Shown here: positions 1-5,652 of the stretch, piece by piece
How the letters are laid out: every line of letters begins with the position of its first letter
Position numbering within the stretch: position 1 is the first letter of the stretch
Assembly (NCBI GenBank): GCA_964617665.1
Contig: CAZUAH010000355.1
Location: 1-14,206 of the forward strand
DNA length: 14,206 nt
Direction: 5' to 3'
Source: JADHUC01 sp964617665
GTDB lineage: Bacteria; Planctomycetota; Planctomycetia; Pirellulales; Pirellulaceae
Position numbers and translations under genes: made by a program
The notes under the pieces: generated by a model
What the model was told of the DNA's origin: nothing
What the model saw: only the letters and a program-made list of their open reading frames with translations
Databases searched by the model: none

Positions 1-462
1 GGCCGCACGGGCTACGTGTTTGAGTGCCTCGCGTGCAACATCCACGTCGAACATCTGGCCACTCATGCCGTGATCCGCCAGGATCTCCTCGGTCGAGTAG
101 TCGATACCCGGCGCATCGTGCTGGTGAACACAATGCACGGTAACACGATCCGGCGACGTGCCGACCGCCTTGGCCAACGCTTCACGCCAAGCATCGTGAG
201 CCCCATTCCCAATGCCGACCCAATCAACAGCGCAAAGCACAATGGGCTGCTCGTCAGCAAGAAGGATCACTCCCCGAGCCGAAAGCGGATCGACGATCTC
301 TTTGACCGGCGACACATTGCCGTGACATAGTACCGTGCCCACTGGTGGCGTAACGTCGGCCACAAATGTGGCGATTCGCGGTTGCTCATGATCAGCACCC
401 CGCAGCACTTGTGGGAGGATAATGACGCTGACCAACAATGTCAGGAATCGCCTTCGGTTCAT
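1..462 (-). CDS. Secreted neutral/alkaline ceramidase-like protein, 5' part only
   Basis: The reading frame is open from an ATG at 462 to the window edge, giving the first 154 residues; the rest lies to the left. The start is supported by GGAG at 470-473, seven bases upstream. Residues 1-22 (NRRRFL followed by a hydrophobic stretch) look like an export signal, possibly Tat-type. After it come the ADVTPPVG motif (residues 35-42), VDPLSARGVILL (57-68) and a histidine-rich VHCVHQHDAP motif (109-118). This order matches the N-terminal domain of the neutral/alkaline non-lysosomal ceramidase family, whose equivalent H-x-H motif binds zinc. In planctomycetes such proteins are numerous, and their true substrates are mostly unknown, so hydrolysis of a ceramide is only the family label. 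The neighbouring hairpin at 487-530 separates it from the gene upstream. Confidence 0.75.
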   Translation of the reverse strand, partial: MNRRRFLTLLVSVIILPQVLRGADHEQPRIATFVADVTPPVGTVLCHGNVSPVKEIVDPLSARGVILLADEQPIVLCAVDWVGIGNGAHDAWREALAKAVGTSPDRVTVHCVHQHDAPGIDYSTEEILADHGMSGQMFDVDVAREALKHVARAA

Positions 463-486
463 TACAGTTCTCCATATTCCAGGCCG

Positions 487-530
487 CAGCGCGTTGTGTC
501 GCAGTTTCACAGCCGTGACACAACGCGCTG
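487..530. repeat. Perfect 14-bp inverted repeat with 16-nt loop
   Basis: CAGCGCGTTGTGTC (487-500) is repeated as its exact reverse complement at 517-530. It lies between the stop of the 532-966 gene and the start of the ceramidase-like gene. There is no T-run on either side, so it is not a standard intrinsic terminator. It could be a REP-like element, an mRNA-stabilising hairpin or a leader structure for the ceramidase-like gene. Confidence 0.8.
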
Positions 531-531
531 G

Positions 532-966
532 TCAAACAAACTGGCACGCGGTCGATACGTTCTTAACTCGTTGCCGCCCTGAATTCGCTGGGCTCCCTTT
601 CTTCCAGCGAATTCGGGGCGGCAACGAGTGAATTGACTTCCATGAAGCGGCCTCATCCTCTGATCTCTGTGGGAATACTCTGGCGGATCGTGCCTTGTGA
701 CGCAAGTCTTGAGCCAGGCCGAGACCGGCTCCTACGTAGAGACTTGATCGCCCCGCGTTCAAGCGACGACCGCCAACTGTGGCCGTGATCGTCGTGGTCA
801 CCCCATCTTCGCAGGCGTCATAAGACACGTAGACCGAAGAATTGTCAGAGGTGAAGAGGAGGCCATAGTCTTTCACCTCTGGTTCCACGAAACCCTGTTC
901 AAGCAGGAAGCCAAAGCACTTTCGGGCTACGTCGTTGAATACCTCTTGTTTGGTCTTTTTCCCCAA
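532..966 (-). CDS. Small protein of unknown function with TTG start
   Basis: I do not recognise a named family. The frame stays open upstream to an ATG at 1032, but the better start is TTG at 966: AGGAGG lies six bases before it (973-978), which is the strongest SD in this part of the window. This gives 144 residues beginning MGKKTKQEVFNDVARK. Residues 10-95 look like a compact alpha/beta domain (FGFLLEQGF, then alternating strands with VYVSYDAC and VTTTITATVGG). Residues about 113-134 are encoded by a 26-bp-arm palindrome (566-629), so the C-terminal tail is repeat-derived and low in expected structure. The native stop may have been lost when the repeat arrived. There is no signal peptide or membrane segment. 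It lies next to a toxin-antitoxin pair on the same strand. Confidence 0.6.
   Translation of the reverse strand: MGKKTKQEVFNDVARKCFGFLLEQGFVEPEVKDYGLLFTSDNSSVYVSYDACEDGVTTTITATVGGRRLNAGRSSLYVGAGLGLAQDLRHKARSARVFPQRSEDEAASWKSIHSLPPRIRWKKGSPANSGRQRVKNVSTACQFV
566..629. repeat. Palindromic element, 26-bp arms with one mismatch
   Basis: The left arm at 566-591 and the right arm at 604-629 are reverse complements except at position 580 (T opposite G). The loop is 12 nt. Partial pairing continues a few bases further out on both sides. The element lies inside the 3' end of the 532-966 reading frame and encodes part of its tail. It shares its layout (long stem, short loop) with the other palindromes here but not their sequence. 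Confidence 0.85.
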
Positions 967-1149
967 TACGCTCCTCCTCACCAGTCGAGTGAGTCTGCCA
1001 ACGGGTTCGCACGCCCAACGCCGACGGACCATCCGTCAAGTCTCCCAGGCATGCTCGAAAAGCATTGTTACGTCCCAGACCTTCACAGGCAACGGCGTAT
1101 TCGCCATGGATGGCGAATCTCTGCGGGCATGCGTTGGTGGTGGTCTCGA

Positions 1150-1452
1150 TCAGCCTTCGATATCAGAATCGGTCAACAGTCGAGCACCGTGAAATACGGT
1201 GAGCACATCCACACGTTGATCACTCACCCGATAGATGAGGCGGTAGTTGCCCTGGAGAACTTCGCGGATTTCTTCGCGCCCGATTTCAGCAACGACTTGG
1301 CCAGAGAGAGGAAAGATGCGCAGACGTTCTACAGATCGCCGCAGGCGTCGAACGTAGGCAGACGCAGTCTTCGGAGCATCTCTTGCGATGAAATCTCGGA
1401 TAGCGCGTAGATCTTCGCGAGACTGCCGCGTCCAATAGATTCTAGTTGACAT
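1150..1452 (-). CDS. ParE/RelE-superfamily toxin
   Basis: The protein (100 residues, MSTRIYWTRQ...) has the layout of the ParE/RelE fold: an N-terminal W-x-x-x-A/S-x-x-D-L segment (WTRQSREDLRAI), two helices containing ARDAPKTASAYVRRLRRSVERL, then IFPLSGQVVAE, REVLQGNYRLIYRV and VDVLTVFHGARLL. The motif R-E-x-L-x-x-x-Y-R-L-I-Y is typical of ParE-type toxins, which poison gyrase, while RelE members cut mRNA. The sequence resembles ParE more closely. I chose ATG at 1452; a TTG at 1464 would add four residues but has no better SD. The start overlaps the antitoxin stop by 11 bases, as is normal for a co-translated toxin-antitoxin pair. In this family the toxin is held inactive by the antitoxin encoded just upstream. 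Confidence 0.85.
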   Translation of the reverse strand: MSTRIYWTRQSREDLRAIRDFIARDAPKTASAYVRRLRRSVERLRIFPLSGQVVAEIGREEIREVLQGNYRLIYRVSDQRVDVLTVFHGARLLTDSDIEG

Positions 1453-1627
1453 CTTCCCGGTCAAGCTCGGCCATGAACTGATCGTGTTCCATTACATCGC
1501 CATCGTCAGCCTGGGCGATACCCAGTTCAATCTTGCGGAGCAGATAAAGACGCTCAATTACGTCATCCAAGGAGGCATCATCGTCCAGGGATTTAACAAT
1601 GGTAAGGACTTTTTCCTTGGATGTCAT
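1442..1627 (-). CDS. Antitoxin of the ParE-type module
   Basis: This is a 61-residue acidic protein starting at ATG 1627, ending inside the toxin gene. Residues 17-35 (ASLDDVIERLYLLRKIELG) form a likely helical segment, followed by IAQADDGDVMEHDQF and a strongly acidic tail (AELDRED). The pattern resembles small addiction-module antitoxins of the RelB/ParD-like kind found beside ParE toxins in many bacteria, but I cannot assign a precise family and I see no clear ribbon-helix-helix start. The identification rests mainly on position, size and the 11-base overlap with the toxin gene. Such antitoxins bind and block the toxin and often repress their own promoter. Confidence 0.75.
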   Translation of the reverse strand: MTSKEKVLTIVKSLDDDASLDDVIERLYLLRKIELGIAQADDGDVMEHDQFMAELDREDVN

Positions 1628-1904
1628 AATACCACCATTTTTGGCCGTTTACACAGGCGCGAATTCACTGCCCGTCGAGGACGTTCCTATTCTATCAACG
1701 GGTCGCTTTGCCGGCAAACGGCTGCTCAGTCGCCCCGCAGCGCATGCCCAGGAGAGCAAGTGACGGTCAGTTGAACTGAGACCACCAACGGGCTGAATGG
1801 CCGTCGCCGCCGTGAACGAAGCGGCCGACGTTGAACAACGATTGACTTTGCCAACAGGACGCCCGTTGAACAAAGGCGATCCGCGAAGCGGACCTTGCCG
1901 CCAT
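1628..1904. other. Non-coding stretch upstream of the toxin-antitoxin pair
   Basis: These 277 bases hold no reading frame that looks like a protein. Apart from the candidate promoter at 1689-1717 there are only short GC-rich inverted repeats, such as TCCGC-GAA-GCGGA near 1880. It separates the toxin-antitoxin pair from the 1905-2408 gene upstream on the same strand. Confidence 0.5.
1689..1717 (-). promoter_or_regulatory. Candidate promoter for the toxin-antitoxin pair
   Basis: On the minus strand TTGCCG (1717-1712) and TAGAAT (1694-1689) are separated by 17 bases, a good sigma-70 spacing, about 60 bases upstream of the antitoxin start. The two boxes are only fair matches. I see no convincing operator palindrome beside them. 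Confidence 0.3.
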
Positions 1905-2408
1905 TCATTGTTGTGCGGCGCTTGGGTCACCATTCTTGCCACGGACGATCGTCGAGGTTGTGCCCGGACGGTGCAGAATGCCAGGTGCGATCTCCTTGTA
2001 CGGGCTGACCACGTGATCTTGCCACCCGAAAAGTACGACCGCCCGCGCCGCGAGATCGCGCAGTGCGGCCCAAACGGGGCGATCGAGAACGGATGGATCG
2101 AAGCACACGAAGTCTGGGTCGGACATTGATTCCGTGGTGCCGTCGATTTCGGCGAGAAGCTGTGAGCGTTCCGGGGTTAGCCGATCCACACAGGACTGCG
2201 AGAAGCATTTGTAAGCGTGATCGAAGTCGTTCAGCAGTTCGCACGCCGCACATCCCGGAGCCGTGACGCGACATTGTTCCGCAGCCGGAAGCGACAGCGA
2301 TACGACCGCGTCTCGCAGGAGGGATTCGATAGTGTCCGTGTCAACAGTCATTCCTGCGGCTCGTTCGCACAACATATGTTTTGTCTGACATCCGTGTCGC
2401 AAAAACAC
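1905..2408 (-). CDS. Uncharacterised small protein
   Basis: I do not recognise a named family. Two starts are plausible. GTG at 2408 has AGGA about eight bases upstream and gives 167 residues. ATG at 2351 gives 148 residues starting MTVDTDTIESLLRDAV, which better fits where folded sequence begins, but it has GGA directly against the start. The visible pattern is an N-terminal helix (IESLLRDAVVSL), a central LLNDFDHAYKCFSQ segment, a helix with LTPERSQLLAEIDGTTESMSD, then PVWAALRDLAARAVVLFGW. The spacing of these segments, ending in L-x-x-F-G-W, resembles a group of short bacterial proteins of unknown role. There is no signal peptide. The frame is clean over its whole length, supporting a real gene. 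Confidence 0.55.
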   Translation of the reverse strand: MFLRHGCQTKHMLCERAAGMTVDTDTIESLLRDAVVSLSLPAAEQCRVTAPGCAACELLNDFDHAYKCFSQSCVDRLTPERSQLLAEIDGTTESMSDPDFVCFDPSVLDRPVWAALRDLAARAVVLFGWQDHVVSPYKEIAPGILHRPGTTSTIVRGKNGDPSAAQQ

Positions 2409-2595
2409 GTTAGCTTTCCTAGTTTGAATCCCATGCTACCGCTTTCAGAGGGTTGGGGCAAGTCTTCAGCGGTCCTCGCTGAATCTGCCGCTCCGAATCG
2501 AGACGTGGATGCGCTGCTATCTGCACCAGCGCTCGTCGACTGCGCACGCTGACTGGTGCGTCAGGATGCACTAGAGGCCAGTTGGCATCACCCAG
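2409..2595. other. Non-coding stretch downstream of the recombinase remnant
   Basis: This stretch holds no protein-like frame. It contains two short inverted repeats: TTCAGCG/CGCTGAA (2465-2483) and GCACCAG/CTGGTGC (2523-2559). Neither has a T-run, so I cannot call a terminator. Confidence 0.4.
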
Positions 2596-3555
2596 TCACT
2601 TCAGCAGCGCGAGGAATTGGCGGCCGATGTGCCGCTGTAGCGTTTCATAGAACTCCGGCGATTCAATGCGTTCCCGTCGAGCTGAGGAAAGCACACTCAA
2701 GAGCTCTTCCCACGCTTCGATAGGCGGGATCTCCAAAGTAATCCAACCGGGACGAGCTTCTTGTACCACCACGCCATGCAAGCAAACCGGTTGCTGATTG
2801 TTAAGGATCATGATTGTCACATCCGCGGTTGGCACGCGGGTCGCAAGCGGCGGACGGAGTTGCATTTCCAGTCGCATGCGGCCGACGGACGCCTTTGGCT
2901 CGGAAGATGATAGTGGCCCGTCTTTCAGCAGCAAACGATCCAACGGGCTAACAACCGGCTTGTCCTTCAACACGGCGACTCTTGTATAGATGCGAGTCGT
3001 CTCCAATCGGACGTGACCGAGCAATTGCTGAATGAAGCGAATATCCGTATCGTCTTCCAACAGATGACAGGCAAATCCGTGGCGAAAAGAATGCGGTGTG
3101 ATCCGTTTACCGACGCCGGCCAAACGCACAGCCCGCTGGACCGCTCGTTGCGCCGTGCGAGGCGCGATGTAGCGTCCCTTTCGATCGCCGGGAAATAGAA
3201 AGTCCCCGGGCCCGGCGTTCTTGGCCAGCTCGCGCAGAAGTGGCTCGAAGCTCAGCGGAAGTGTAACCAGCCGATCCGTACGTCCCTTACCTTGCCATAC
3301 GTTAATCACGCGACGATCAAAATCCAGATCTCGCCAACACAACCGGACGACCTCGCCAACCCGAAGACCAGCGGCGTACATCAGGCCAATCAGCAGCTTA
3401 TCGCGCAACGAGAACGCGGCTTTCAGAATGCGAACAACTTCTTCGCGGCTGGGAACCACCGGCAAGCGTTTGGGGCGACGAGGCGTCATTAGTCCCAACG
3501 TCACTTGCCTGCCACACATTCTGTCGAACACCGTGCGGATAACCGACAATTGCAC
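2596..3555 (-). CDS. Tyrosine recombinase catalytic part (remaining open frame)
   Basis: The longest uninterrupted piece of the broken recombinase gene runs from a GTG at 3555 to TGA at 2596 and would give 319 residues. All six residues expected in an active tyrosine recombinase are present: R65 (GLRVGEV), K90 (GKGRTDR), H155 and R158 (HSFRH), H181 (LLGH) and Y190 (TRIYTRV). The catalytic domain is therefore intact, but only the last helix of the N-terminal DNA-binding (SAM-like) domain remains. The sequence resembles the y4qK-like recombinases that are numerous in planctomycetes. Residues about 205-319 form a C-terminal extension beyond the usual end of the fold. GTG 3555 has no strong SD, so translation of this piece alone is doubtful, and a protein lacking the N-domain would probably not recombine DNA normally. 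Confidence 0.7.
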   Translation of the reverse strand: MQLSVIRTVFDRMCGRQVTLGLMTPRRPKRLPVVPSREEVVRILKAAFSLRDKLLIGLMYAAGLRVGEVVRLCWRDLDFDRRVINVWQGKGRTDRLVTLPLSFEPLLRELAKNAGPGDFLFPGDRKGRYIAPRTAQRAVQRAVRLAGVGKRITPHSFRHGFACHLLEDDTDIRFIQQLLGHVRLETTRIYTRVAVLKDKPVVSPLDRLLLKDGPLSSSEPKASVGRMRLEMQLRPPLATRVPTADVTIMILNNQQPVCLHGVVVQEARPGWITLEIPPIEAWEELLSVLSSARRERIESPEFYETLQRHIGRQFLALLK

Positions 3556-3575
3556 GCTGATCCACGACGAACTAG

Positions 3576-3685
3576 TGGTCCGTCAACATTGAGTTTACTA
3601 ATTAGCCGTTTTGGCGCTAGCCACGGTTCTGTCAGCATCTACGAGAACCGCGGCTAGCGCCAAAGCGGCTCATGAATAATCCGGG
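3576..3685. mobile_element. 110-bp palindromic insertion (MITE/REP-like) with CTAG duplication
   Basis: The stretch is flanked by CTAG at 3572-3575 and 3686-3689. Removing it together with one CTAG rejoins the recombinase frame without a missing residue, so these are very probably the true insertion limits with a 4-bp target duplication. Its core is a long stem: a 27-nt arm starting AGCCGTTTTGGCGCTAGCC at about 3603 pairs with GGCTAGCGCCAAAGCGGCT ending at 3670, with two mismatches. The pairing extends imperfectly outward (TTACTAATTAG against TTATTCATGAG). It encodes no protein and must have been moved by a transposase in trans, or be a relic of a larger element. Confidence 0.75.
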
Positions 3686-4020
3686 CTAGCGCCGCCATCG
3701 ACCAGCAGTTCCAGGTAGTTTCGCACGTCCTCGCGAGTGACCTTGTGTGGCTTTGCGCCAAACCACCGGAGAAAGGCGCAGAGGGAGTTTTTGTACGTCT
3801 TCAGAGTCTTTGGACTCTAATATCGGATCTTCAACTCGCGGGCGATCTTCCGCTGAAACTCGCCCGCGGTCGGGAATCCCTCGACGACGGGATGAGCGCC
3901 AACCACGTAGTCCTCGACCCGACTCCGCGGTGCGTGGCGTCCGCGCGATGGAGCGTAGGGCCTGCCATTGTTGTACGTAGGCAAACCGCCTGATCCAGCT
4001 TTCTTCGTTCGAGCGATCAT

Positions 4021-4325
4021 GGCTCTGCCTCTGCGTAACAGTTCTTGGGACCGAGCATATGATCAATGCCCCGATACACACACGGTCATTCGTCCATTGA
4101 ATACAACCAAACGGTGCAGACATTAGGCCAACTGGTCAGGCGTGGGCAAGGAAAATGCGTGGAGTGAAGGCCAGAATCACGCAGCCAATTCGGACTTGCC
4201 GCCCTTGCCTTATGTCCTGTGGATTTGGACTAGAATGGAGGACTTCGGTATAACATCCTGTGCGCGCTGATACCAACGCATCGAGTGAGGCACAATTGGC
4301 CAATGCAGAATCAAGGAGCATCCCC
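4021..4325. other. Intergenic region upstream of the oxidoreductase gene
   Basis: About 305 bases between the recombinase start and the oppositely oriented oxidoreductase start, so both may be controlled from here. I see no protein-like frame, and no strong palindrome. The only signals I can name are the candidate promoter at 4225-4254 and the SD just before 4326. Confidence 0.5.
4225..4254 (+). promoter_or_regulatory. Candidate promoter of the oxidoreductase gene
   Basis: TTGGAC (4225-4230) and TATAAC (4249-4254) are 18 bases apart, an acceptable sigma-70 layout, with the -10 box about 70 bases before the ATG. The match is moderate and unsupported by other evidence. Confidence 0.3.
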
Positions 4326-5480
4326 ATGACCGAACCCAGTATGAATCGCCGTGAGTTTGTCAAAGATTCGGCTACCGCTGCTGCCGGAGTAGCCATCGCA
4401 ATGGCCGCACGTCCCGCCTCTGCAGATGAGCCGCCGAGAGACAACGGCAAGGCATGCTCGGTCGGTGTGATGACCCACGAGGGCGGTGCACATCTTGCGC
4501 ATTACTTCACCTCGCTCGCGCAGGCCGAGGAGGTTACGTCCGTCGTTCTTTCGGATCCCAGCGGCAACTCTGTGCCCGATGCACGCAAGAAACTTGGTGA
4601 GAAACTGACCGGTGTCTTTCAAGATCCGGCGGTATTGCTACGAGAGGCAAATCCGCGGATGGCGCTGGTTACGATGGAAGCAGTCGCTGCGCCGCCGGTG
4701 ATCGACGCGGCTCTGGATGCCGGCTGTCACGTGTTCGCGGAGAAGCCGGCCTGTGTCGACTTCGAGGATTTTGCCAAGCTGGTCGAGAAGGCCAACAAGC
4801 GCGATATATATCTGATGCTGGCTCTAGCGAATCGATTGCATCCGGCAATCCAGGAGGCCCGAAAGCTGGTCTGCGATGGCGCGATCGGCAAGATCTTTGG
4901 TTTGGAGATGCACTTGATTGCCGACCAGACAAGACTGACCAGAGATTCCTATCACAAGAGTTGGTTCGCCCAGAAGACGCGGGCCGGCGGCGGACACTTG
5001 ATTTGGCTGGGCATCCACTGGCTCGACCTGGCGACATACGTCACTGGCTCGAAGATCAACGAGGTTTCCGCATTCACGGCAAACGTCGGCGGTCAGCCAA
5101 TCGACATCGAAGACTCGGCTACGGTGACGATGCGATTCGACAATGGAACTCTTGGCACGCACACATCGGGATACTACCTGGACAGAGGCTATCACGAACA
5201 CATCAGAGTATGGGGCTCTGCCGGCTGGATGGAGCTGGACCTCCTGGACGCCGTTCCTTTGCGCTGGTGCAGTACGCAAGACAACAACGCCTCACAGGTT
5301 CACGAATTCACAGCACCGGATGCTCCCACCGGCTATCCGCCCTTTGTCCGCGCTGCGGTTCGTGCCTGCGCGGGACTGCAACCACCGCCGATTACCGCCG
5401 ATGAGAGCTTGCGCGCTCTGAAGAACGTTTTCGCGGCTTACAAGTCTGCCGAGAGTGGTCGCACAGAACGTGTCGGCTGA
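4326..5480 (+). CDS. Tat-exported Gfo/Idh/MocA-family oxidoreductase
   Basis: ATG 4326 is preceded by AAGGAG with seven bases between, which decides it over the in-frame ATG at 4260 and the ATG at 4341. The product has 384 residues. A twin-arginine signal comes first (MNRREFVKDSATAAAG, R8-R9, then an Ala-rich stretch ending near ASADEPP). Next is a Rossmann-type NAD(P)-binding domain starting SVGVMTHEGGAHLAHY, where the usual GxGxxG loop is replaced by a THEGGAH sequence. The family's E-K-P motif is at 139-141 (FAEKPACVD), and the substrate domain has GGGHLIWLGIHWLDL (221-235) with the likely catalytic H231 and D234. Members oxidise or reduce sugars and cyclitols using tightly bound or soluble NAD(P). 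Tat export fits a protein folded with its cofactor before transport. It stands alone on the plus strand, facing the polysaccharide gene group. The substrate is unknown. Confidence 0.85.
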   Translation: MTEPSMNRREFVKDSATAAAGVAIAMAARPASADEPPRDNGKACSVGVMTHEGGAHLAHYFTSLAQAEEVTSVVLSDPSGNSVPDARKKLGEKLTGVFQDPAVLLREANPRMALVTMEAVAAPPVIDAALDAGCHVFAEKPACVDFEDFAKLVEKANKRDIYLMLALANRLHPAIQEARKLVCDGAIGKIFGLEMHLIADQTRLTRDSYHKSWFAQKTRAGGGHLIWLGIHWLDLATYVTGSKINEVSAFTANVGGQPIDIEDSATVTMRFDNGTLGTHTSGYYLDRGYHEHIRVWGSAGWMELDLLDAVPLRWCSTQDNNASQVHEFTAPDAPTGYPPFVRAAVRACAGLQPPPITADESLRALKNVFAAYKSAESGRTERVG

Positions 5481-5652
5481 AACGAAGACGCCGACGGCTG
5501 TCTGTAGCTCCCGACTGCCGAAAATACGAAACCTCCCGCGGTATATCAGTCGACTTTACGTTGGTTTCCACAGATCTAACGCCGAACAACATGCTGGATG
5601 GTGAATGAACAAGGCCTCCGTTGGGCAAACAGGCCATTTCTAGACTGCCTCG

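Larger units (their letters stand above)
2596..4020 (-). pseudogene. Disrupted tyrosine recombinase (y4qK-like integrase)
   Basis: The original gene can be read as one frame from ATG 4020 (GAGG seven bases upstream) to the stop at 2596. Residues 1-67 end with GEFQRKIARELKIRY, followed by an amber codon at 3817-3819. The same frame then continues with SPKTLKTYKNSLCAFLRWF and VTREDVRNYLELLVDGGAS, a normal core-binding domain, until a palindromic insertion at 3576-3685. Beyond it SSWISVQLSVIRTVFDRMCG resumes the third helix and joins the catalytic domain. Deleting 3572-3685 (114 bp, 38 codons) restores the frame as DGGASSSWISVQ, for an ancestral protein of about 436 residues counting the amber codon as an amino acid. 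Two independent lesions make a functional full-length product unlikely. The amber could be a sequencing error; the insertion could not. Confidence 0.85.

Noticed and set aside
487..530. Intrinsic terminator
   Set aside because: The stem is strong but no T-run follows on either strand, and it lies too close to the next start codon.
2523..2580. Second copy of the palindromic insertion's outer end
   Set aside because: CTAGTG next to 2571 resembles the CTAGTGG at 3572, but the similarity stops after a few bases.
532..3555. Integron with gene cassettes
   Set aside because: Small same-strand genes next to a tyrosine recombinase suggested it, but I see no attC-like sites with conserved RYYYAAC/GTTRRRY boxes, and the recombinase is y4qK-like and broken.
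3686..4123. 145-codon minus-strand frame over the recombinase N-terminus
   Set aside because: The frame with recognisable core-binding-domain sequence is the one from ATG 4020; this one is an overlapping shadow.
5481..5652. Terminator or small gene between the convergent oxidoreductase and BNR_4 genes
   Set aside because: Only short, weak inverted repeats such as GGCCT/AGGCC are visible, with no T-run and no convincing reading frame.
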